From positions 1-64,000 of the forward strand of contig NZ_KB908391.1 in assembly GCF_000381005.1 (NCBI RefSeq): a stretch of DNA of 64,000 bases. The letters run 5' to 3'. Both the position numbers and the translations under genes were made by a program. Under the pieces are notes generated by a model, which made no database searches, was not told the origin of the DNA, and saw nothing but the letters and a program-made list of their open reading frames with translations. Source of the DNA: Selenomonas bovis DSM 23594 (lineage in GTDB: Bacteria; Bacillota; Negativicutes; Selenomonadales; Selenomonadaceae). Numbering within the stretch: the stretch's first letter is position 1; every line of letters starts with the position of its first letter. Shown here in pieces: positions 57,411 to 64,000 of the stretch.

Positions 57411-57979
57411 AATCTGTGGCAGCGAGCTGCCGCCATTTTTACTGGAAGTTGTTCCAATCGACGTTTCTCATCAGCGCGTTCACGGTGGGCGGCGGCTTCG
57501 TGATCATCCCGCTGCTGCGCGCCAAGTATGTGGACGAGTACGGCTGGCTCGATGATAAGGAGACGCTGAACCTCGTCTCCATCGCCCAGTCCATGCCCGG
57601 CGTCGTGGCGGTCAATGCCGCCATCATCCTCGGGTATCGCATGGCAGGCCTCCGGGGGGCGCTCACGGCGCTTGCGGCGACCATCCTGCCGCCGCTTGTC
57701 ACGCTGTCCGTCATCTCCTGCGCCTATGACTGGTTTGCGACCAATCCCTATGTGCGCTATGCGCTCAAGGGCATGCAGTGCGGGGCCACGGCCCTGATCG
57801 TCAATGTGGCCATCGACCTCTTGCAGAAGCAGTGGCGGAAGAAGCTGCTCTGGCCGCTCGCGATCATTGTCGGCACCTTCGTGGCCAATTTCTTTTTCGG
57901 TGTCAATATCATGCTGCTCGTGGTGATCGACGGACTGCTGGGCCTGGTCTTCCTGCGCGGCGCGGCGTATGGGAAATAA
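57392..57979 (+). CDS. chromate transporter subunit A
   Basis: A 195-residue half-size CHR-family protein with about six helices. Family motifs are FTVGGGFVIIPLLRAKYVDE, SIAQSMPGVVAVNAA and LPPLVTLS. Short-chain CHR proteins act in pairs with opposite topology to export chromate or related oxyanions. The ATG is inside the end of the LysR gene (19-base overlap). Confidence 0.92.
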   Translation: MSDEEMKSVAASCRHFYWKLFQSTFLISAFTVGGGFVIIPLLRAKYVDEYGWLDDKETLNLVSIAQSMPGVVAVNAAIILGYRMAGLRGALTALAATILPPLVTLSVISCAYDWFATNPYVRYALKGMQCGATALIVNVAIDLLQKQWRKKLLWPLAIIVGTFVANFFFGVNIMLLVVIDGLLGLVFLRGAAYGK

Positions 57980-57994
57980 GGGAGGGCGGAACGC

Positions 57995-58567
57995 ATGATT
58001 TATCTGATCTTGTTCTGGGAGTTCGCCAAGGTCGGCATTTTCTGCGTGGGCGGCGGCTATGCTTCGATGCCGCTGATCCAGGCGGCTGTGGTGGACACGT
58101 ATCATTGGATGAGCCTCGGGGAGTTCGTGGATATCTTCACCATTTCCCAGATGACGCCGGGGCCGATCGGCATCAACGCCGCTACCTTCGCCGGTATGAA
58201 GATCGCTGGCATCCCGGGCGCCGTCTGCGCCACGGTGGGCTTCTGCACGCCGTCGCTGTTCCTTGGCATCATCCTGGCGAAGCTCTTTTTCCGCTATGGC
58301 GATATCGGCCCCATCCGCGGCATCCTCAACGGGCTGCGGCCTGCTGTGGTGGCCCTCATCGCCGTCGCCGGCATCAGTTTCGTGGTCCTCGCGCTCTGGA
58401 ATACGGAGACGCTGCCGGAGGATCTCTCGGCCCTCGATCCGCTGGGCGTCATCATCCTGGCGCTTTCCCTCGTGGCGGTGCGCAGGAAGGTCGGCGTAAT
58501 CAAGCTCCTGGCCGGCACGGGCGTGGCAGGACTCGCGCTGGGACTCGCTCAGCAGATGCTGCGCTGA
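57995..58567 (+). CDS. chromate transporter subunit B
   Basis: A 190-residue CHR half protein: FAKVGIFCVGGGYASMPLI, TISQMTPGPIGINAATF and CTPSLFLGIIL. It partners the preceding subunit, 15 bases away, with a GGGAGGGCGG ribosome binding site. Confidence 0.92.
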   Translation: MIYLILFWEFAKVGIFCVGGGYASMPLIQAAVVDTYHWMSLGEFVDIFTISQMTPGPIGINAATFAGMKIAGIPGAVCATVGFCTPSLFLGIILAKLFFRYGDIGPIRGILNGLRPAVVALIAVAGISFVVLALWNTETLPEDLSALDPLGVIILALSLVAVRRKVGVIKLLAGTGVAGLALGLAQQMLR

Positions 58568-58663
58568 GCGGATACAGCTTGTGCGGGGCATATAGAGAGG
58601 GAAAGGGATGAGACGCGTTTTCATACGAGGAAATGCGATTCTAAAATTTTTCTAGAGCGTGTA

Positions 58664-58732
58664 TTGCCGATACCTTTGCAATACTTTATAATAAACTCAA
58701 CGCACAAACGTCCACTTTGTGGACATTGTGCG
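58664..58732 (+). promoter_or_regulatory. comEA promoter and 5' leader hairpin
   Basis: TTGCCG (58664-58669) and TATAAT (58687-58692) are 17 bp apart. At the predicted transcript start, CGCACAA and GTCCAC pair with GTGGAC and TTGTGCG (58701-58732), a 13-bp stem with a TTT loop and a small internal mismatch. The leader then runs about 100 nt to comEA. Confidence 0.65.
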
Positions 58733-58830
58733 CCCGCCCTTACAGTAAAAGGAAGAGGAAACGTCCTGTTCTCTTTGTGCAGGGGAGAGGGGGGCACAGA
58801 GGAGCTTAACGGTCCGTCAGGAGGTGCGCG

Positions 58831-59403
58831 ATGCCTTTGTTCCGGAAATCGATGCTCGTGCTCCTGCTGCTGGCGCTGGTCGTCGGCGGCGGAGCGTTCT
58901 ATGGCATGCAGTCACAGCAGGAGGCCGTCGTGCTCGATGCGGCGGAGCAGCCAGCGGCAGAGGAGGCGTCCGCGGGTGTTACGGTCTATGTCACGGGGGC
59001 GGTGCAGCAGCCAGGCGTCGTGACAGTCGCGGCAGGCGCGCGGACGGCGGATGCCGTCAATGCCTGCGGCGGCCTCCTGCCACAGGCGGATGCGGAGCGC
59101 GTCAACATGGCGCAGCCGGTGAAGGACGGCCAGCAGATCCGTGTGCCGGAAAAGAAGGAGACAGGAACGGCTGGGGCGGACGGTAAGGCAGCACCTGGCA
59201 AGGACGCGGACGGGTGCGTCAACCTCAATACGGCGGATGAAAAGGCGCTCGATGCGCTCCCGGGGGTCGGCCCTGCGACGGCGCGAAAAATCATCGAATA
59301 CCGCGAGAGCGAAGGCGGGTTCCAGAGCACTGAGGATCTCATGAAGATTAAGGGTATCGGGCAGGCAAAATACGATAAACTCAAGGATAAGGTCACGATC
59401 TGA
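58831..59403 (+). CDS. comEA: ComEA competence DNA-binding protein
   Basis: A 190-residue membrane-anchored protein: one N-terminal helix (about residues 8-26), an SLBB domain (about 48-108, VTVYVTGAVQQPGVV), a linker and a C-terminal double helix-hairpin-helix (about 128-190, VNLNTADEKALDALPGVGPA). It binds incoming dsDNA in the periplasm and passes it to ComEC, encoded next. ATG after CAGGAGGTGCGCG. Confidence 0.94.
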   Translation: MPLFRKSMLVLLLLALVVGGGAFYGMQSQQEAVVLDAAEQPAAEEASAGVTVYVTGAVQQPGVVTVAAGARTADAVNACGGLLPQADAERVNMAQPVKDGQQIRVPEKKETGTAGADGKAAPGKDADGCVNLNTADEKALDALPGVGPATARKIIEYRESEGGFQSTEDLMKIKGIGQAKYDKLKDKVTI

Positions 59404-59471
59404 CGCCTCATCTCGGCACGCGGGGCGCAGGATGGCTGGTGCGCGATGGGCGGCGCCGCGTGACGATATGA

Positions 59472-59510
59472 GGGCAGTGGCAGGCGTTTTTTCCTGCTGC
59501 TGCCCTTTGT
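59472..59510 (+). terminator. probable terminator after comEA
   Basis: GGGCAG and GGCAGG pair with CCTGC and CTGCCC (59472-59505) around CGTTTTTT, with T-rich DNA after. A bulge in the stem makes it imperfect. Confidence 0.55.
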
Positions 59511-59667
59511 TGCTTTTGCGGGGGGCGAAGCGCGGAGCGGCAGATCTGTGTTGCTGCTGGCCATGAGCGGACAGCTGGTGTCGTGGGAAAAGGGATGTGC
59601 CGGATGGCCAGGATATCCCTTGACGATGGCGGGCACGCGGCAGCGCGGGAGGCGGGGAGGTTTTGGG

Positions 59668-62121
59668 ATGAGAGAAGAGCTGCGAGAGTTTTTCCGCAGA
59701 TGGCGCGCGGCGGCGCCCGGGCAGCAGCAGGAGCCGTTCCTCGCGCTCTTGCTCATGCTCGTGGCGCTGGGTATTCTCTGTGCCGAGCGGCTGGCGCCGC
59801 CTGCGCCGCTCTGCGCGCTGCTTTGCGTCTGCGCGCTGCTTCTCGGTGTGTTCCTCGTCTGGCGGCAGCGCCCGTCTGCCTGGCTCGCGCTCGCCGTGCT
59901 CTTTTTCGCGCTCGGCGGCTTGCGGTTCCTCGCGGCGGACGCTCTGCCGCTGGCGGATGTCTCGCGCCTCGCGGGACAGGAGGCGCGCGTAGAGGGGCAG
60001 CTACGCGCTGCGCCTGTGCTGCGGACGGATGCACAGGGCGTGCGTCATGTACGCTATGAGGTGGAGGCCGTCTCGGTGCAGGCGGCAGGCGGCAGGCGGC
60101 AGAGCGCTGCGGGCGGGCTCTATGTCTACGCGGTCGTGCCGGATGGGCAGGAGCCGCCCGCCGCGCGCGTTGGAGATATGGTCGCGGCGCGCGGCAGGCT
60201 GCGCGTGCCGCATGGCTACCAGAATCCCGGCCAGCTCGATATGCGGCGCATGCTGCGCGCTGCGGGCATCACGGCGACGCTCGCGGCTGGCAAGCAGGGC
60301 GTGCGGGTAGTGCCGCAGGAGGGATACGCCTTCTGGCGCGCGCTCACGGCTGTGCGGGAGCACTACCGCGCGTCGATGGAGCGCGTGATGCCGCGGGAGG
60401 ACGCGGCGGCGGTCTTCGCGCTGCTCTTCGGCGGCTATGAGGGCATCAGCGAGGAGCTCGTCGCTGATTTCACGACGACGGGCATCGTGCATCTCCTCTC
60501 GGTCTCCGGCTCGCATATCAGCCTGCTCGCGGCGGTGCTCGCGGCGCTGGCGGCGCTGCTGCGTCTGCCGCGGGCCTTGCGCGCGGGGCTCGTCATCGGC
60601 GGCATCGCCGTCTATGCGCTGCTCGCTGGCTGCGTGCCGCCCGTCATCCGCTCGGCGCTCATGGGCGGGCTGACGTTCACGGCGCTCGCGCTCGGGCGCG
60701 AGCACTCGGCGCGGCGCATCCTGCTGCTCACGGGGCTTTTCATGCTGCTCTGCTGGCCGCTCCTGCTCTTCCATATCAGCTTCCAGCTCTCGTTCCTCGC
60801 GACGGCGGGGCTGATCTTCCTCGCGCCGCCGCTCACGCGCTGGCTCCGCGCGCACAGCTGGCCGCGCTTCCTCGCGGCGGGGCTTGCCGTCACGACGGCG
60901 GCGCATCTCGCGACCATGCCGGTCATCGCGTATTATTTCCACATGTTCTCCGTCTCGTCGTTCGCGGCGAATCTCCTGCTCGTTCCCATCGTCGAGCTGC
61001 TCATCGTGCTCGCGCTCGCGGCAGGCATCGTCGCCTGGCTGCTGCCGCCGCTGGGGAAGCTTGCGTTCGGCGCGGCGAGTCTCCTGCTCGGTCTCGTGGC
61101 GGAGGCGGCGGGCGCGTTTGCTCGCCTGCCGGGCAGCCAGATCTATGTGCCGCCGCCGGGGCCATTTGCCTGTCTCCTCTGGTATCTCGCACTCGGCTGC
61201 GCGTTCCTGCCCGCGTCCGTGCGGACGGCGGCGCTCCGCCTTTGCCGCCGCTATGCGCGCGAGGGGGCTTTGCTGCTGGCAGTCGCTTGTGCCGCCTGGG
61301 GCGGCGTGCGCCTGCTCTCGCCGCCGCAGCTCGCGGTCACGTTCCTCGATGTTCATCAGGGCGATGCCGCGGTGCTGCAGATCGGCGGGCACGCGTTCAT
61401 GATTGACTGCGGCGGCACGCGGGACCAGGCCTTCGATGTCGGCGGGCGTGTCGATGTGCCGTATCTCCTGCACGTCGGCGTCCGCCGCCTCGATGCGATC
61501 TTCCTCTCACACGTGCACGAGGATCATGCGGCCGGAACGGGCGGCGTCCTGCGGCGGCTGCCCGTCAGCGCCGTGTTGACGGCTGGCGAGGGACGCGCGG
61601 CCTACGCGCGTAGCATGGGGCTCTCGACGGCCGATCCTCTGCTCGACCGCCTCGTGACGCTACATACGGGGGAGCGCTACACCATCGACGGCGTTACCAT
61701 CGAGGCCATCGCCGTGCCGGAGGCAGAGGAGGCGGCGGGCAACGAGGCCTGCGCCGTCCTGCGCGTCCGCTACGGCGACGCAGCGTTCCTCTTCACCGGC
61801 GACATGGAACAGGCGCAGGAGGCGGCACTGCTCGTCGCGCAGCGCGATGTCCGGTGCACGGTGCTCAAGGTCGGGCATCATGGCTCCGCCACCTCGACGA
61901 GCGCGTCGTTCCTCGCGGGCGCTCGGCCGCGCTACGCCGTGATCTCCGTCGGCGCAGACAACACCTTCGGCCACCCGCGTCCCGAGGTGCTCGCGAGACT
62001 TCGCGCGGCGGGGGTGCGGACGTTCCGCACCGATGAGGATGGCGCTGTCACCTTCCGGACGGACGGGCGGCGCCTCTGGGCGGAAACATACGCGGCGGGG
62101 GAGGTGTCGCTGACGCAGTGA
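59668..62121 (+). CDS. comEC: ComEC/Rec2 DNA uptake channel
   Basis: An 817-residue protein. Membrane helices and an OB-like domain fill the N-terminal third, the competence domain follows (about 220-500, FALLFGGYEGIS, LLSVSGSHISLLAAVL), and a C-terminal metallo-beta-lactamase domain has SHVHEDHAAG (about 612-621) and VGHHGSATSTS. It moves single-stranded DNA across the inner membrane. The ATG at 59668 has a GGGGAGG site; a start 40 codons upstream is possible but gives a poor N-terminus. Confidence 0.94.
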   Translation: MREELREFFRRWRAAAPGQQQEPFLALLLMLVALGILCAERLAPPAPLCALLCVCALLLGVFLVWRQRPSAWLALAVLFFALGGLRFLAADALPLADVSRLAGQEARVEGQLRAAPVLRTDAQGVRHVRYEVEAVSVQAAGGRRQSAAGGLYVYAVVPDGQEPPAARVGDMVAARGRLRVPHGYQNPGQLDMRRMLRAAGITATLAAGKQGVRVVPQEGYAFWRALTAVREHYRASMERVMPREDAAAVFALLFGGYEGISEELVADFTTTGIVHLLSVSGSHISLLAAVLAALAALLRLPRALRAGLVIGGIAVYALLAGCVPPVIRSALMGGLTFTALALGREHSARRILLLTGLFMLLCWPLLLFHISFQLSFLATAGLIFLAPPLTRWLRAHSWPRFLAAGLAVTTAAHLATMPVIAYYFHMFSVSSFAANLLLVPIVELLIVLALAAGIVAWLLPPLGKLAFGAASLLLGLVAEAAGAFARLPGSQIYVPPPGPFACLLWYLALGCAFLPASVRTAALRLCRRYAREGALLLAVACAAWGGVRLLSPPQLAVTFLDVHQGDAAVLQIGGHAFMIDCGGTRDQAFDVGGRVDVPYLLHVGVRRLDAIFLSHVHEDHAAGTGGVLRRLPVSAVLTAGEGRAAYARSMGLSTADPLLDRLVTLHTGERYTIDGVTIEAIAVPEAEEAAGNEACAVLRVRYGDAAFLFTGDMEQAQEAALLVAQRDVRCTVLKVGHHGSATSTSASFLAGARPRYAVISVGADNTFGHPRPEVLARLRAAGVRTFRTDEDGAVTFRTDGRRLWAETYAAGEVSLTQ

Positions 62122-62358
62122 GGTGCAGCGCGGGAGCGCCATCGGCTGTTGGTGGTCAGGCCGTCGCCGCATAGATGGGCGTCTGCGCGGCGGTGCGCTG
62201 AGAAATTCCCGCACGCTGGCAGGAATGTTCGCCTTTTTGTCGAATAAAGAGAAGAAATCAAGAGATACAGCGCGCCGGTATTGTGCCGGTTCGATAGGGA
62301 GAGTTGTTTTCCGCGCTATGCCATGGGCTGCGCGGAGGGGAAGGCGATAGGGGAAGAT

Positions 62359-62883
62359 ATGACGAAGGAAGAACTCATCAAGCAGCAGATCCAGCGGATC
62401 GAGGTGCTGGAAAACAAGGTGGCGTCGCTTGAGACTGAGCTTGCGACCTTGCGGTCGCGCTACGAGGCGCGGCGCAGCGCCGCGGCATCGGATATTAAGG
62501 AGAGCCGCGAGAAGGATCTCTACCCGCAGGAGCGGCGCGAGATCCTCATGGATGTCCTGCGGCAGGCGCGCAGGAATATCCCTGATGGCACGCGGCGCGC
62601 GGATGTCGTCGATGACGCGCTCGCGAGCTGTGCCGTCCAGGGCATCCCGGCGAAGAAGGAAAAGGCGCTCAAGGAGGCGCTCACAGGGTATCAGGATATG
62701 GACGCGTCGCTGCGCCGCAAGCTCTCTGACCTCGGCATCGATGTGGCGGAGAAGACGAACCGTCACTGGAAGGTGCGCTACTATGGCGATCCGCGCTACA
62801 GCGGCGCGATTCCCTGCAGCGGCAGCGACGGTTTCCGCGGCGGGCGAAATCTCGCGGCGGATCTCATCAAGCGGTTTTTTTAG
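62359..62883 (+). CDS. coiled-coil protein of unknown function
   Basis: A 174-residue soluble protein; ATG after GGGGAAGAT. The first 45 residues are coiled coil (IQRIEVLENKVASLETELA). Then comes a helical domain (EILMDVLRQARRNIPDGTRRADVV) and a C-terminal region with HWKVRYYGDPRYSGAIP. No signal peptide. Family not recognised. Confidence 0.8.
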   Translation: MTKEELIKQQIQRIEVLENKVASLETELATLRSRYEARRSAAASDIKESREKDLYPQERREILMDVLRQARRNIPDGTRRADVVDDALASCAVQGIPAKKEKALKEALTGYQDMDASLRRKLSDLGIDVAEKTNRHWKVRYYGDPRYSGAIPCSGSDGFRGGRNLAADLIKRFF

Positions 62884-62979
62884 AACGTACCGCATGTGCC
62901 AGGGATTCTTTCCGGTGTCGCCGTCTTTCGCTGTCGTCGCAGAGAGAGCGCGTTCCGAGGAATGGAAGGGAGAGAGGGC

Positions 62980-63705
62980 ATGAGTTTGTTTCCAGGCGTT
63001 GGTGTGATTGCGAATGTTGCAGGGATTGTTGCCGGCGGGTGTGCTGGGCTTGCTTTCGGAAGATTCCTTTCCGAGAGGCTCCAGCGGACGCTCACAGCGG
63101 CCTGCGCGGTGGCCGTCATGTTCCTCGGGCTGGGCGGCGCGCTCTCCGAGGCGCTGTCGCTCAGCGCGGACGGGCGGCTCGTCTTCTCGGGGAGCGGTAT
63201 GCTGCTCGCGAGCATGATCGGCGGCGCGCTCATCGGCGAGACAGTCAATCTCGAGGACCGCATGGAGCAGTTCGGGCGGTTCCTGCGGCGCAGAACGCGC
63301 AGCCAGGGCGATCCGCGCTTCGTCGAGGGCTTCGTGACGGCCTCGCTCACAGTCTGCATCGGCGCGATGGCGGTCATCGGCTCCATCAATGACCGGCTGC
63401 TCGCTGATCCGACGGTGTTGTTTGCAAAGACGGCGCTCGATACGGTCATCGTCATGGTCATGACGGCGTCGCTCGGCAAGGGGTGCGTGTTTTCGGCGCT
63501 TTCGGTCGGCCTGTTCCAGGGGAGCATTTTCTTCGCGGCGGGATTCTTCGCGCCGCTCATGACGCCGGCAGCGCTGGACGCGCTCAACTATGTGGGCAGC
63601 CTGCTGATTTTCTGCGTGGGCACGAACCTGCTCGGCCTCACGCGGATCCGCGTGGCGAATCTCCTGCCGTCGCTTGTGGTCGCGGTCGCCTGGGCCCTGG
63701 CCTGA
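62980..63705 (+). CDS. DUF554-family membrane protein
   Basis: A 241-residue protein with six or seven helices, starting at ATG after GGGAGAGAGGGC. It has the DUF554 signature: a GVGVIANVAGIVAGGCAGL start, FVEGFVTASLTVCIGAMAVIGSIND in the middle and a NYVGSLLIFCVGTNLL end. DUF554 proteins are putative transporters of unknown substrate. Confidence 0.88.
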   Translation: MSLFPGVGVIANVAGIVAGGCAGLAFGRFLSERLQRTLTAACAVAVMFLGLGGALSEALSLSADGRLVFSGSGMLLASMIGGALIGETVNLEDRMEQFGRFLRRRTRSQGDPRFVEGFVTASLTVCIGAMAVIGSINDRLLADPTVLFAKTALDTVIVMVMTASLGKGCVFSALSVGLFQGSIFFAAGFFAPLMTPAALDALNYVGSLLIFCVGTNLLGLTRIRVANLLPSLVVAVAWALA

Positions 63706-63750
63706 GCTAGGGCAGCGCCCAAGCGGCTAGCGGGGTGTTTGGCGGGAGCC

Positions 63751-63779
63751 TTGCGAGGAGCGCGGGGTTCCCGTTTTTG
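63751..63779 (+). terminator. probable terminator after the DUF554 gene
   Basis: GGGAGCC and GGTTCCC (one G-T wobble) with a 15-base loop, followed by GTTTTT. Confidence 0.55.
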
Positions 63780-63809
63780 ATGTGGTTCCTTTAGAAAGGA
63801 GATGCTCTC

Positions 63810-64000
63810 ATGGGTGTCGAGATCGAGCGGAAGTTCCGCGTGCGGGCTGGCTGGCGGCCGGACAGCGCGGGGGAGGAGATCGCGCAGGGATACCTCTCCT
63901 CTGTGCCGGAGCGTACGGTGCGCGTGCGGCTGCGCGGCGGCCGCGGCTATCTCACGGTCAAGGGGAAGAACGGCGGCGCGGACGCGGCGCGCCGCGCGGA
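63810..64000 (+). CDS. CYTH-domain protein, cut by the window end
   Basis: ATG after AGAAAGGAGATG. The first 63 residues read MGVEIERKFRV, then GYLSSVPERTVRVRLRG and YLTVKGK, the EIERKF and alternating basic strands of the CYTH/triphosphate-tunnel family (inorganic triphosphatase or adenylate cyclase CyaB-like). Such enzymes usually cut inorganic triphosphate. The gene continues beyond the window. Confidence 0.9.
   Translation, partial: MGVEIERKFRVRAGWRPDSAGEEIAQGYLSSVPERTVRVRLRGGRGYLTVKGKNGGADAARRA

Noticed and set aside
1-64000. CRISPR arrays, rRNA or tRNA genes, and a site-specific integrase
   Set aside because: None was recognised. The repeats present are short palindromes or operators without regular spacers, and the only recombinase-type gene is the ISL3 transposase.

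Overview
The window reads as DNA from a Negativicute (Selenomonadaceae-like, possibly Selenomonas or a close relative). This is an inference from three things: G+C-rich codon use with Firmicutes-type AGGAGG ribosome binding sites and ATG/GTG/TTG starts; conjugation proteins that require an outer membrane; and an exported CbiK behind a cobalamin riboswitch. No rRNA, tRNA or CRISPR array was seen.

Positions 1 to about 47.3 kb are one conjugative element, organised like a plasmid. A maintenance operon (29-4744) holds a coiled-coil protein, ParA, ParB, a secreted M23 peptidase, a replication-initiator-like protein with iteron- and cruciform-like DNA inside its gene, and a sigma-region-4-like protein. 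Three transfer operons follow. Each begins with a copy of the same 42-bp promoter/operator element (4759, 14719, 28084). Operon 1 encodes a TraF-like peptidase, VirB8, VirB9, VirB10, VirD4 and VirB11, then a HipA/CtkA-like kinase pair. Operon 2 encodes VirB2, VirB3, an ATPase-less VirB4 paralogue, VirB4, VirB5 and VirB6, then an M23-VirB6-transglycosylase fusion and a second VirB5-like protein. Operon 3 encodes an ArdC-like antirestriction/zincin protein, a giant methylase-helicase and a polyvalent protein with a MuF-C toxin-like domain. The MOB_Q (MobA/MobL) relaxase is on the opposite strand. Next to it lies a recognisable MOB_Q oriT, and beyond that a leading-region operon of a coiled-coil protein, topoisomerase III and SSB.

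Two large ORFs, the methylase-helicase and the relaxase, each contain a real-looking gene nested in the +1 frame of their linker. Between operons 2 and 3 is an unlisted type I toxin-antitoxin locus with par/Fst architecture: a 26-residue membrane peptide, a convergent antisense RNA, a shared bidirectional terminator and matching repeats over the toxin start codon.

An ISL3-family transposase (47359-48633) separates the element from chromosome-like DNA. Its far end cuts a thioredoxin-like gene of an arsR-permease-thioredoxin operon after about 23 codons, and the rest of that gene is not in the window. This suggests an IS-associated plasmid integration or deletion junction. The chromosomal part (48.7-64 kb) carries an ArsR/permease operon, a cobalamin riboswitch with periplasmic cbiK, a PNPOx-fold protein, an ABC-2 exporter, a metal ABC transporter, crcB, a LysR regulator with paired chromate transporters, comEA, comEC, a coiled-coil protein, a DUF554 protein and the start of a CYTH-domain gene.
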